From: Tuctoria greenei
Taxonomy: Eukaryota; Streptophyta; Magnoliopsida; Poales; Poaceae
DNA: 64,000 nt
Assembly (NCBI GenBank): GCA_036927565.1
Contig: JAYESD010000009.1
Coordinates: 152,666,929-152,730,928 of the forward strand
Reading direction: 5' to 3'
Below the pieces are notes generated by a model. That model did not search any database and was not told where the DNA came from. It saw nothing but the letters and a program-made list of their open reading frames with translations. Of the stretch, positions 20,621 through 30,884 are shown in pieces (within the stretch, counting starts at the first letter, position 1; each line of letters begins with the position of its first letter). The translations under genes and the position numbers were made by a program.

Positions 20621-22171
20621 TCAGGACCTTCTTGGGGTCCTAAAGCCTAGCTCCGGATCAGCCGAAGCTTCGTCGACTTTCTGCTTCCCTTCCCACTGGC
20701 AGAAATGAGCTTCTTCTCTGCGCTTGTTGAAGCGCTCGACAAGGTTTTGGACCTCGCGACAATCTTCAAGATTGTGAGTGTCCGTTTTATGGATCGAACA
20801 CCACATCTTTTGACCACCGCAGTCTTCAGACGATGGTCGATGATGTTTTTTAGGGTGTGGCCCCCACCCACCTGGAACTGCAGCTGCAACAGCAGTAGGC
20901 GTGTCAGCCGACAGCGTCTTCTTGCCGTTGGATTTTTTCTTCTTCTTTCCACTGCCAGAAGGAGTGACTTCAGCCTTGGAGTACTTTTTTCATCCTCCAG
21001 AGCTGGTTTGGAGTACATTTCACAGCCCTCCGCAGCTCTAGCACATTTATCGGCCAGGCTGAAGAGTCCCATGACGCTAATGACTTCTTTTGTTGTCAGC
21101 TTCTCTAGAATATTCTTGTCTCTGATGCCCTATCAAAATTCTACAGTGACATATGCGTTGGAGATGGAAGGAATCATGTTCTGTACCTGGGGAAAACACT
21201 AGATGAACGATCGCAGTGACTCCCCTCACTTCTGTTGTATGGCAAAGAGATTCAACTCTGTGCCAGGTCGGGTGTAGGAGCTCCCGGGGTTGACGGTGAA
21301 CTGATGGCATAGCTCCGCTCAAGTGTTGATGGAGTCAGGTGGAAGACTCATGAACCAGGACCCAGTTGTCCCGGTCAGAGCCACAGGAAAGCAATTGGCC
21401 ATCACAACCTCATTACCTCCCGCCGCAAGGATGGCAGTGGAGTAGATTTGGAGGAACTCGACAGGGTTGACAGTCCTGTCATATTTCTTTAGCAGATAGG
21501 GCTGGAACTTTTGTGGCCATTGCACCATGCGAAGGTGCATGGCGAGGGCCGAATAGCCACCCCCTACTCCCAAAAGGAGAAGGGTTTTCCCGAGCCTCTC
21601 GCCTTTCGCGAGCATGCTCAATGTGGATGCGGTCGTCCTGCTGCCTGTATCGTCGGTTGAGCTCTAACTAGAGATCATGCGTTGAGAGTCTCGATGCAGT
21701 GTGAGTACGACGTGCCCCAGAGGGCAGCGACATCACTTGTTGGAACACAACATGTCTCATGTGCTGTGAAACTTGAGGACCAAGTCTACTAGACAAGGTA
21801 CTTCACTGAGAGGTGTCCTGCCCAGCAGGGGGCGGGCCTTGATTACGGATGGCATTGGATCCGGCTGCAACCAGATGTTCGACATCATTGCGCTGTTGTT
21901 CCATGGCTGCTGGAGGAGCTCCAGCCACCAGAGGATGCTAGAGCAGAGTACGTGTAGTGATTAGCGCGTTCTCCATGTTGTTTGTCGATGCAGTTACCGA
22001 CACGAGGGCACCATCCTATTGTCTGGTGTTGGCTGCTAGAGCAGGTGGTGGTGGTGGTACAGCAACACCCGTCGTGACAATAGCGCCAGCTGGCTGTTGG
22101 GCATTGGAGGGATTTCCTCCATTAGGCTGCCCGACGTTGCCGTTGGACGATGCTGCCGCAGAGTTCACCAT
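20621..22171 (-). pseudogene. gag of element A (heavily broken)
   Basis: The start ATG is at 22171-22169, 37 nt from the LTR, encoding MVNSAAASSNGNV like B. Recognisable parts are the capsid-like domain at 21319-21621 (MHLRMVQWPQKFQPYLLKK, FLQIYSTAILAAGGNEVVM, TGSWFMSLPPDSIN), FSLADKCARAAEGCE at 20960-21070, and the zinc-binding remnant CSIHKTDTHNLEDCREVQN at 20740-20810. Many frameshifts and stops make this the most decayed Tat gag of the window. Confidence 0.85.
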
Positions 22172-22186
22172 CTCGGAATCTTAGGC

Positions 22187-22206
22187 GCCCCCTACCTGGC
22201 GCGCCA
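22187..22206 (-). promoter_or_regulatory. Primer binding site of element A
   Basis: The element strand reads TGGCGCGCCAGGTAGGGGGC two bases after the LTR end. It matches the B site except for one base. Confidence 0.68.
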
Positions 22207-22208
22207 AA

Positions 22209-23059
22209 TGTCAAAGTCTGTGATCAAAACTTCCCCCGGTACTACTAGATCATAGTCCGCGGAGGTTTGTAATTGGTTGGGGCGCGCATGAGATTATGAA
22301 CGAGACAGTGACACGAGAGATTTTTATGTGGTTAGGGCCGTATGAGCGTAATACCCTACTCCACGGGTGGTTGTTGTATGCATGAGTGTGTAGTTGCTTG
22401 GGGTTTATTGGCCCTCAAAGAGTGTGTCCCCTTGTACCGTGCGGTGCAACCCTTTTTATAGTCCAAGGACTGATCGTTACATTGTCAGTCTGGCCCGACA
22501 TGTGGCCCCGTCAGTTTTAATTACCTAATATATGATCTTTATGTACTAAGCACGATTAATAGGGTTATAACGCGCCTTAATGGCGGCGTTACTGGTACTA
22601 AAAGTCCTCTGATCGTGTGTCATTAACATGGCATTAATGACACGTAATCAGGTCTTGTAACGGCTGTTTTAACTGCCTCTTGAATGTCCATGCTGTTGGA
22701 GACCCGGTAGTCTTCCCATTGCAGGCTTAGGTCTTGAGGCTCGACACGTGGCAGCTCCGGAGCTTCCCTCTGTGGGGAGGCAGGTCCAAATCCGCTATAC
22801 ACATGACATTACCGGAGCTTCCCTCTACTGGGGGTTAGGTCCGGGGCTCCACGCCATGTGGCATGACCGGGGCTTTCCTAAACAGGGAGTTAGGTCCGGC
22901 CTTGTGTTACACGTGGCGGTTCCAGAGCTACCAAAAAGAGGGAGGCGGGCCCAATCCTACAGGACACGTGGAGCCTTTGGAGGTCTTCAACTCGGACAGG
23001 TGGAACTCCATAGTTTTTCTTGCGGTATCGTGGGGTACCCAGTACGCAGGGTACCAACA
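22209..23059 (-). repeat. 5' LTR of element A
   Basis: 851 bp from TGTCAAAGTCTG to GGGTACCAACA (probably ACCGACA before mutation). It is alignable in reverse with the truncated LTR of E at 45331-45924. On the element strand TATAAAAAGG lies at about 22461-22452. The block GTGGTTAGGGCC...CCTACTCCAC (22322-22365) is shared with B and D. U3 contains tandem units with CACGTGG and CCGGAGCTTCC (22744-22975). Confidence 0.92.
22744..22975. repeat. U3 tandem repeats with G-box words (A LTR)
   Basis: About four units of 55-60 bp share the plan [AC]ACGTGGCA / CATGACAT / ATGTGGCATGAC, then CCGGAGCTTCCCTCT-like sequence, then GGGGGTTAGGTCC. Two units keep a CACGTGG G-box. Similar units are in the LTRs of B, D and E. 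Confidence 0.6.
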
Positions 23060-23936
23060 CAGGTGATTTGTAATATGCCCAAGGAGAAATCCCCGGGCCC
23101 GGACGGTTTCACGGGCCTTTTTCTTTCAGGTTGCTGAGCACAACTAAAGGGGATATTATGCGAGCCTTAGACCAATTCTACCATCTAAACTCTCAAGGTC
23201 TGCATAATTTCAATCAGGCTCTAGTGGTCCTAATTCCTAAGAGGTCTCTACCTAGGTTGGTTTCTGACTACATGCCCATTAGCTTGGTGCACATTTTTGC
23301 GAAAGTGGTCTCCAAATTATTAGCGAACAGATTAGCCCCCAAGCTCTGCAACATCATCTCGTCTAACCAAAATGCATTTACCAAACAATGCTGCATTCAT
23401 GATAACTTCATGATGGTCCAACAGGTGATCAAGCACCTCCACAAAAAGAAGATACCTTTCCTTTTCATAAAACTAGATATCTCGAAGGTTTTTGATTCAG
23501 TTAGCTGGCCATATTTGCTCGAAATCATGGCCCATGTCGGCTTTGGAAATCGCTGGAGGAACTGGATATCCATGCTGTGGGAACCTCGTCCTTATCGTTT
23601 CTTCTGTATGGTGACGCTGGACCGAGTATCTCTCATGCGCGGGGCATCCGCCAAGGAGACCCTCTTTCTCCCATGATATTCCTTTTAGCTATGGAACCGC
23701 TAGGACGAATCTTTCAGGCAGCTCACAATGCTGGAATGCTAAACCCTCTGCGCGGCGTTGCAACACACCTTCATATCTCTCTGTATGCTGATGATGCTGC
23801 AGTCTTTTCTAGTCCCACCGAAGCTGATCTGCACCTCACTGAACACATACTCCATACCTTTGGTTTGGCTTCTGGATTAGCCACAAATCTGGAAAAAAAA
23901 AACAGAATTCTTCCCTATCCGATGTCGGGACCTTGA
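23060..23936 (+). pseudogene. LINE reverse transcriptase
   Basis: Sequence in three frames gives MPKEKSPGPDGFTG, then DQFYHLNSQGLHNFNQALVV, LIPKRSLPRLVSDYMPISLV and LDISKVFDSVSWPYLLEIM, then, after a frameshift near 23590, GIRQGDPLSPMIFLLAMEPL and the catalytic SLYADDAAVF box (YADD at 23784-23795). These are the ordered motifs of plant L1-type RT. Frameshifts lie near 23128 and 23590. The KVFDSVSW Asp and the YADD pair are still present. Confidence 0.9.
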
Positions 23937-25091
23937 TATCCCGAGCATCCTGGGTCAGGGTCGGAGAATTTCTTCCCTGCCCACCACTTACCTTGGCCTG
24001 CCCTTGCACTACAGGAAACTCCCAAGATGCAAATTGCCAGAATACAACGCAACTTCCTTTGGAAGGGTGATGACCCAGACAGGATACGCGGGGGATGCTG
24101 TCTTGTTAAATAGAAGGTCTGCACTCGGCCAAGGTGCTATGGAGGTTTAGGCACCCGTGATCTGGAGAAATTTGGTTGTGCCCTCAGACTACGATGGCTT
24201 TGGCACCACTGGGATCTCACGCCAGCAAAACCCCGGAAGTCCATAGTCAAGCATGTTGAGCAAACAGATCGGCAACTCTTCTTTGCTTCCACTTACGTTG
24301 AGGTTGGAAACAGCAGAAACACCCCGTCTTGGGACGCTCAATGGATTCTTGGGCAAGATCCGAAGGTGCCGGCGCCTCAGCTCTATCATCAGGCGAGACT
24401 CAAGCATCGGACAGTGGCTGTAGAGCTTAGTAATTTCAACTGGATTCGAAACATTAGAACTGTTGACACCGTCGAACTGCTAGACGAGCTTCTGCTTCTC
24501 TTCTCGCTATTAAGAGAGGTTGTCGTGATGGATCCTCAAGACATCATCACCTGGCGTTGGACTTCGAGTGGCAAGATTACAGTCGCCTCAACATACTTTA
24601 TACAGTTTGCTGGTGCAATCTCCCTGACACAGCCGACTAAGCTTTGGTCCGCGCGGACACAACCGAGGTGTCGCTTCTTTGCCTGGCTGGTGCTCCATGA
24701 CAAGGCACCTACGGTGAACAATTTGGCGCGTAGGAACTGGCCGCATGACCCGAACTGTTCCTTATGCCTCTCCACTCTGGAAACTGCAAATCATCTCCTG
24801 GTACACTGTAATTTCAGTATTGATGTTTGGCAACTTATCGTGCAGGGACTCCACCACCAGTCTCAGCATCCCGGTGCAGGTGATGCCTCTCAGTGGCTGC
24901 AGATGGTGACAGCATCAGGATCACGTGCTGCTAAAAGGCGCATGGCTGGATTGTTATTTACATTCTGGTGGCATGTATGGAAAGAGCGTAATAGGCGCAT
25001 TTTCCAGCAAGAGCAACTCTCTGCTGCCCAGGTGGCGGACCTGGCAATATCTGAACACAACCTCCTTCATGATGATCATTCGCCACTCTAG
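23937..25091 (+). pseudogene. LINE C-terminal region with zinc-binding reverse-transcriptase-associated domain
   Basis: After RT the frames are broken (23937-24365, readable as GLGTRDLEKFGCALRLRWLW-like sequence). From 24366 an open frame encodes a zf-RVT-type domain: FFAWLVLHDKAPTVNNLARR, WPHDPNCSLCLSTLETANHL and LVHCNFSIDVW, with the C..C..H..C pattern typical of plant LINE ORF2 C-termini. It ends at 25091, about 130 nt before the poly(A) tract. Confidence 0.88.
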
Positions 25092-25249
25092 TTTAATTAT
25101 CTTCTCTGTGTTGCATTGTCCTGCTTTGTTACTCCTATTATGTTGTCGTTATCTGAACTTTAGACTATGTATTCTTAGGATGTAATTCTCCACGTTCTTA
25201 ATGCATGGCAGAGCTCCTGCCTTTTTTTTTAAAAAAAAAAAATTGTATA

Positions 25250-25329
25250 CTCCCTTCGTCCCAAAAAGCTTGTTGCTTTGTAGTTTATTTTTTAACTACA
25301 AAGCGACAAGCTTTTTGGGATGGAAGGAG
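25250..25329. mobile_element. Short Stowaway-like MITE
   Basis: 80 bp, flanked by TA at 25248-25249 and 25330-25331. The left end is CTCCCTTCGTCCCAAAAAGC; the right end is its inverted repeat with a few mismatches (CTCCTTCCATCCCAAAAAGC read inward). The inner sequence also pairs, so nearly all of it folds into one hairpin. The TA duplication and this terminal sequence are typical of Tc1/mariner-related Stowaway elements of grasses. Confidence 0.85.
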
Positions 25330-25331
25330 TA

Positions 25332-25551
25332 TATGTTACATACTGAGAGATACATTATATTTTAGAGTGGTCAAGTATGTGTAAAAGAACTAACATTGAG
25401 TATTGGATTGTTGTATATATATCCTTGTGTTGACCGTTGATTTTTGGCAAGAAATGGCCGAGAAGCGTGTAATTCTAGGAAGGTTAACTTTGCTTTAAAC
25501 TTGAGACATCAAAGAAGGCCTGGCGTAAAAACGGATTTGTCTATGGGTGGC
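25332..25551. other. Unassigned 220 bp between MITE and element D
   Basis: No coding potential or repeat structure is recognised. The five bases before the D LTR are GTGGC; the partner duplication lies outside the window. Confidence 0.5.
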
Positions 25552-26589
25552 TGTCGAAGTGTTTATATGACACTTCCCCCAGATCTGCTAAGGAGCAGCC
25601 CGCACAGGTTCTTATTCGGCGGGGCTTAGGCCTCAATCAAGTGTACGTGCGTATGAGAGTGTATGAGATGGTGGTTTTTACGTGGTTCGGGCCACAAGAA
25701 GCATAACATCCTACTCCACAGTGGATGTATTGCTAGTGTGTGTGAATGCGTGTGTGTATCGGGGATTCGATGTTGGGTCCTTTGTAACAGTGGTGGTCCG
25801 GTCCTTTTATCGACAAAGTCGGACGCCTGACAAGTGGGGTCCGGGGCCCGACAGGTGGTCCCGGGGTAATCTTATCCTAAAGATCTAAGGCTTCTCGCAT
25901 AAGCTCTCTCTGACCGTGGCTTTGAAGACTTGCCATCTTGGCGCCTAAGTCGTCAGTAGCCCATGTGCTGCTGCTAATAATGGCAGGGGATGTCTTGTCC
26001 AACTGTCTCTGTCTCCATAAGCTACTCACTTGGCAGAGTGGGATAGGCATGCGACATATTCACTGCAATGCGATTGGTCATAGCGGTACCTGACATTAGG
26101 CGTGCGCCGCGCCATACGTCTTGGAAAGCCGTATATCTTCAATTCCTGACAGGGACAAGGCACACCACCCTCTTAACTCCCGCAACTCTCTGTCCACAGC
26201 AAGTGGCTGGACTACGTGGCAGCTCGGGAACTCATCTCCACGGAGGAGGACAGGTCCCGTCTTATGGACCACGTGGAAGCTCGGGAGCTCACCTCCACGG
26301 AGGAGGTCGGGTCCCATCTTATGGACCACGTGACAGCACTGGAGCTCTGTCTCACGGGGGAGAGGGATCCTTACCTGCTGGACACGTGGCCGCTTGGGAT
26401 CTCGTCTCCAAGGGGGAGCTGAACTCTTCTTCGGGGTCTCTTTCAGGTACCCCGGACCCCGTATCTAAGGCAGATGGGTCCGGTTCTTCTGAACACATGG
26501 CACCCTCAGACCCTGCCTTTGCTGGAAGATGAGGTACCTAGGCAGCTCTAGCTTGTGCGCGAGGGTACCCGGTATGCCGAGTACTGACA
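25552..26589 (-). repeat. 3' LTR of element D
   Basis: About 1038 bp from TGTCGAAGTGTT to GAGTACTGACA. The block TTTTTACGTGGTTCGGGCC...CCTACTCCAC (25676-25719) is shared with the LTRs of A and B. A degenerate TATA-like CGATAAAAGG is on the element strand at about 25812-25803. The sequence after 26589 (GTGGTCCCTGGGTCCACC) matches the polypurine tract context of B. Confidence 0.82.
26215..26400. repeat. 57-bp tandem repeats in the D LTR
   Basis: Two clear units (CTTATGGACCACGTG at 26261 and 26318, period 57) and a decayed third share CTCCACGGAGGAGG and a CACGTGG/CACGTGA G-box. This is the D counterpart of the U3 units of A. Confidence 0.65.
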
Positions 26590-26607
26590 GTGGTCCCTGG
26601 GTCCACC
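26590..26607 (-). promoter_or_regulatory. Polypurine tract of element D
   Basis: The element strand reads GGTGGACCCAGGGACCAC directly before the LTR, matching the position and partly the sequence of the B tract. Confidence 0.5.
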
Positions 26608-26983
26608 TTGGGGGGAGGCAATGAGCCCGAGGGTGGAGCCCTATCCTTCTTTCCCGCGCGGCCTTTTAATTTTGTCTTGATCAGCTGAAGCGATGCGCCC
26701 CTCTGCCGTCGTGGCCACGTGTCCCTCTCTGGTTGAGGGGCCGTGGCAACGGGATCTTTGCTTTCTACGACATTATCATGACAGTTCCCAATGTGCCTGC
26801 TGCACTTCTGCTGCTTTCACTTCCGTCTTTATGGGAACCGCTATGTTGCCTTCTCAGGCGGAGAATTGTCTGGGCCAGTTTCTCTAATGGGGGACTTGGG
26901 CCCACTTGTCATGGACGCCATGGCACGAGCCGCTGATTTCGAGCCTGCCCAAATTTGCACGGTGCGCTAAAACGCCGCTAGGG

Positions 26984-26996
26984 TGCTTTAAAAGGG
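26984..26996 (+). promoter_or_regulatory. Candidate TATA box of the antisense gene (D)
   Basis: GCTTTAAAAGG lies about 115 nt before the first plausible ATG (27107) and downstream of the LTR, reading away from it. The aligned position in B is the weaker TTACTTAAGAAGG. Confidence 0.35.
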
Positions 26997-27106
26997 TACC
27001 TTTGTGGGCAATGATGGTTCCTTCCTTACGCACGCCCCAAGCATTCGAGCCTTCAACTTCCTCCTTGAGTGTCCACTCACCCTCGAGGTTCTCGACTCCT
27101 GCTCCA

Positions 27107-29976
27107 ATGGACTCAATCCTGCCTCTTTCCCGGATGGAGGACGTGTCATCGATGAGGCGGCTTTTTTTGACTGGGAGGACAAGAAGCAGTAGGATTTAAT
27201 CTGTCCTGGCTCCTTGCCACTGGAGTTGAGGGAGAAATAGATTGTCTTCTTCAGGCGAACGCATACTTTGGGTTCGTCCCTCCCATTTCCTCCTTTCTGG
27301 TCACACTTCTGGAGGTTCTTGGGTCCAGCTTCATCACATGTCGCCGAACTCTCTAGTGGCGGTGACGGTGTTCTCGCATTTCTGCGAGATGTTTGTTAGG
27401 GTGTACCCGTGCATGCCAGTGTTCTGACAGTTCTTCATGCTAAGGCGGATTGAGAAGAAGAACAAGGTAGAATTCCTCGGTGCCTACTACTTCCAACATT
27501 GGGCGAATAACCCCTCCAAGTACATTACTCCGCTCTCCTCGGCGAAATGGCCTGGCTGGAGGAGTGACTAGGTGATCATTCATGCTGACGCCCACGATCG
27601 CATGGTCCTGCCCGCCGGCTGGCCGGCGGTTAGTAAGATGGTTTGGGAGGAACGTCTAGAGCTGGAGCCGACGTATACTCTGGTGATGGAGAGGATCCGA
27701 TTCCTGGCAGACCACGGCCTGTTAGAGCTGGCGGTGATGGCAGACTTTGTACATCGACGCTTCGCCCCCTCCAGCGCTGTTGCCGTCCTGCATGGCTCTA
27801 CTTCGGCTTCAGGATGGCACTAGGTTGCTGAGGGGTCGCGACACGGAGAAAACCCTGCAAGAGGTGTTTGATGTAATGTCCTAGGCATGCGACGACCCAC
27901 TGTCGCAAGACGTCTTCATCCTCCTGTGGTCTTGCCCACCGCTTTGCGTGGATCAGGACCTTTGGATGAAGATTCTGAAGGAGATGCCAAACCTGGACGC
28001 GTTCGGTCTTGCGCCGCGGCAGGTTGGTGATGAGAGTCGGGGGCTGGCCATCGTCGACCCTCCACAGGTGTCCGCACCTGCTCCAGGCTCCAAAGCTTCA
28101 AGGACGGAGGACACATCCTCTGTCGTAGGGAAGGTCAAGGCGCTGGTCCCTGACGCAGGCAAGGGGAAGGCACCGATCCCCAACATGGGGAAGGGGAATT
28201 CGCCGGTGGTCGAGGTTCTGAAGGAGAAGCACCCTCAGTCGCCACCGAAGGCGCTGCCGTAGGTGGCCTTCGCTCCAAGTCAACGTCCCCCGGTGCGCCC
28301 CTCCTTAGCATTGGGTTTTGGTGATTCTTCGGGGGGAGGCTCAGTCCATCAAGCGGTGGCTCTGCCAACGTCTGTGGCCGGCACACTGTCCAACATCCTT
28401 GTCGCCAGCACAATTCAAGGTGCCACAAGGGGCTCCGGGAGCATTACGCCTACAGAGCCTCAGGCCAAGAGGCCTCGGGCCAACATCGGCGGCAGCTCGG
28501 GAGGAGTCTCCAGGAGTGGATCCATTGGGGTCGGTGGAGATACGCCAATGCAAGGTGGCAGCATCATAGGTGGATTCGGTGGAGGCCCGACATGGACGGC
28601 CTCGCTTGCCACGCCATCATCAGGTCCCGCGGCTTCAGAGCCGCCGAAGGTGGAGGCTCGCTGGAGTTTCTTAGGACGTCGGTAAGGATTTTTTACCAAC
28701 GCTTGCTTCGTTATCTTGCCTGCCTTTGTTGATTGATCATGCCTTGGTTTTGGTTTGCAGGTCCATGTTGGCTGTTGTGACGCCCTTACCACCAGGGGTA
28801 GTGTCTCGGAGTGCTTTGAAGACGGCCCAAGGGGCTACGGCTACACCGGCGAGAAAGACCGCCGAGCCGGCTCAAGAGAGCGCTGCTCAGACATCTGTAC
28901 CCCGCACGGGAAGTGAAGCATCTCTGGCTGTCATGTCGGAGGAACCTTTGACCGTCGTGCCAGAGGTAATTTTGGAGCCGGCTTAGGGGGCTAAGGGTTT
29001 GGCCTCCGCTGCTGCTGATCCAGCGGGTGGCTCCTTGGGCGATGGTGACGCTGCTGCTTCAGGCAGCATCGCAACTTCTACTCAGTCTCCAGGGACAAAG
29101 TCTCCAGTACTAGTGGCCTCGCCATCACCGCTTCGGGAGGAAGAGGTTCCCGAGATAATCACCAGGCGTCCTTCCATATCTTCAGTGCAGCTGGAGCGCC
29201 TCCCTGACATCATGGACTTCACGCAGTCCAACATCCTCCTGGTGCAATCCAACCTCCGTCGGACAAAGGGGGCTCTTGCCGCAGAATGGCAGAAGCTGTG
29301 TGCTGAGGGCGAGCACCTCCAAGGCTGGGAGGACCTTCTAAGGTCCAGGATCACCGAGGCGAAGGCGAAGTTCCAGAAGGAGAGCAAGGAGCTGGAGCTG
29401 AGGCACCGCTTGGCGAAGGCCATGGACACAATGTCCCAAAAGATCCTAGCCGACGCCAAGGTAGCCAATGACATGGCTGACACCCGCCTGCGCACCCTTG
29501 AAGAGGGTCGAGAGGCCCTGGGTCGACGCAAAGTTGTTGTTGCTGAGTGGGAGATAGCTGTCGCTGAGCAAGAAGTGGTGGCCCAGGCGATGATGGCTTG
29601 GGCTAAGGCAGATCGGGACAGGTTGCAGTCCCACCTTAAAGATCTTGAGCTCTGGGAGATGGACTTGTTGCGGGATCGGGCGCAACACTCAGTTGAGCCT
29701 CAGGAACTTCTCCTGCGTGATCTCGATGTCCAAGCCCGGGAGCACACGATAGATCGTCGTGCCCGGGAGCTCGATCTACATGAGCGTTAGCTGGCTCAGC
29801 ATCTGGAAGTCAAGGGTAGGGCGGTGGTGGAGACGGTGGCATCCCATGTCCTGGTGTTCTACTGGAGTCGATACCCTGAGCTGCCACTGGAGCCGATTTT
29901 TGAAGGTCCTGTTGAAGAGCGCGAGGAGACGGCAGCGATAGAGGTCAAGAATGCTGCCAAACATGTCGTGGCCTAA
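27107..29976 (+). pseudogene. Antisense two-exon coiled-coil gene of element D
   Basis: The N-terminal domain is broken but readable: MDSILPLSRMEDV, VFSHFCEMFVRV, EFLGAYYFQHWANNPSKY, WPGWRSD and FVHRRFAPSS, with several stops and frameshifts. Exon 1 continues through KGKAPIPNMGKGNSP-like sequence to 28681; a 79-nt interval (28682-28760) looks like an intron. Exon 2 has a stop at 28984, then from 28999 a coiled coil (LVQSNLRRTKGALAAEWQKL and on to 29790). After TAG 29788-29790 it has the conserved C terminus YPELPLEPIFEGPVE, ending TAA 29974-29976. The C terminus aligns with B (SQFPLDPMLEGPVE). The linker and coil have diverged much more than between A and B. Confidence 0.78.
28682..28760 (+). 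other. Candidate 79-nt intron of the antisense gene (D)
   Basis: GTAAGGATT at the 5' side and TTTTGGTTTGCAG at the 3' side, T-rich inside. Phase 2, joining the frame ending in a Ser codon to SMLAVVTPLPP. Length, phase and position are the same as in B although the inner sequence differs. Confidence 0.72.
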
Positions 29977-29994
29977 TTCACCACAGACTGAGGT

Positions 29995-30062
29995 TGGCAA
30001 CCTATCTTTGTATTCGGGGTTCGCCCCTTTGTAAATATTCCTTAATGAATTTGAATTTGTGT
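29995..30062 (+). terminator. Putative poly(A) region of the antisense gene (D)
   Basis: TTTGTAAATATTCC near 30028 and TTAATGAATTTG near 30041, about 65 nt after the stop, parallel the A and B copies. Confidence 0.45.
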
Positions 30063-30240
30063 TTGACTTCTTGGCTTGTCTTTGCACTTCTCAACTGTTG
30101 CTTTGAGTCCTTAGCTGTGTAAGGGTTTGCAGAACCTTTACCGAGCTCATTAGTTTTTGAGGACCAACGATTGCACAATTGATATGGCTGAAGTGTTGTC
30201 TGTTGACTTCCTACCTATGGAACCCCCTTAGAGGCCCCTT

Positions 30241-30274
30241 GGTAGATGTGGTTAGTTGGCTGGGCACATCTACC
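30241..30274. other. Conserved hairpin upstream of the satellite (D)
   Basis: GGTAGATGTG and CACATCTACC form a perfect 10-bp stem around 14 nt. It follows GGCCCCTT as the hairpins of A and B follow GCCCCCCT or GGCCCCCT. The arms differ from A/B on both sides but still pair. Confidence 0.6.
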
Positions 30275-30289
30275 ACTTGATCGCAGGAT

Positions 30290-30884
30290 GTCTTCGATGG
30301 GTCCCCAGTGGAGCGGGGGAGTTGGAGTGGATTGCTTCAGTGTCGCCCACCATCATTGATGGCAGCATCGTCGGCAGGCCCCTTGGGAGGTGCCAGAGCT
30401 GGCTGCTCCAGCGTCGCCCACCATCGTGGAGGTGGCAGATCTGGTTGCTCCTACATTGCCTACGATTATCATAGAGACGTCAATGGCAGGCCCCTTGGGA
30501 GGTGCTAGAACTGGATGCTCTAGCGTCATTCACCATCTTTGTAGATACGTTGATGGCAGGCCCCTTGAGAAGTGCTGGAGCTGGATGCTCCGGCGTCGTC
30601 CACCATCTTCATATATACATCAACGGCAGACCCCTGGTGTACAGGCTATCACAAGAGAACCCTGTTAGCAACAAGAGCGGGGCAAGAGAGTTTACTCACT
30701 CATCCACACTCGTTGTTGTCGTCAACGTGTTGCGACATCGACGGCGGGCCCCTTGGGAGGTGCCTGAGCTGGTTGCTCCAACGTCATCCTCCATCGTCGT
30801 AAAGACGTCGACAGCAGGCCTCTTGGAAGGTGCTAGAGCTAGCTGCTCCGGCGTCACCCACCATCGTTGTAGATACGTTGACGG
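30290..30884. repeat. 70-bp satellite array of D, segment 1
   Basis: Units of 70 bp read roughly GTCGACGGCAGGCCCCTTGG, GAGGTGCCGGAGCTGGCTGC and TCCGGCGTCGCCCACCATCG followed by TCGTAGAGAC. One 118-bp spacer module (TATCACAAGAGAACCCTGTT, starting near 30647) interrupts it. The array continues at 32509 after solo LTR H1. Confidence 0.9.

Larger units (their letters stand above)
19324..23059 (-). mobile_element. Element A, right part (5' half)
   Basis: This continues element A after the B insertion: N-terminal RT, protease and gag on the minus strand, primer binding site, and 5' LTR at 22209-23059. To the right lies LINE sequence, so A is probably inserted in that LINE, whose 5' part would be left of the window. 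The five bases after the LTR are CAGGT; the matching duplication is outside the window. Confidence 0.92.
23060..25242 (+). mobile_element. L1-like LINE, 3' part
   Basis: This is a non-LTR retrotransposon fragment on the plus strand with reverse transcriptase, a C-terminal zinc-binding region and a terminal homopolymer tract (nine T then twelve A, 25222-25242) consistent with an L1-type poly(A) tail. The left edge coincides with the end of element A's LTR, so its 5' part is presumably beyond element A. Frames are broken by frameshifts and stops. Confidence 0.88.

Noticed and set aside
26068..26532. 154-codon frame in the D LTR
   Set aside because: It overlaps the 57-bp LTR repeats and has no similarity to known proteins; the LTR assignment is better.
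30290..30884. CRISPR-like array
   Set aside because: Units are directly adjacent 70-bp repeats without unique spacers, in a plant genome.
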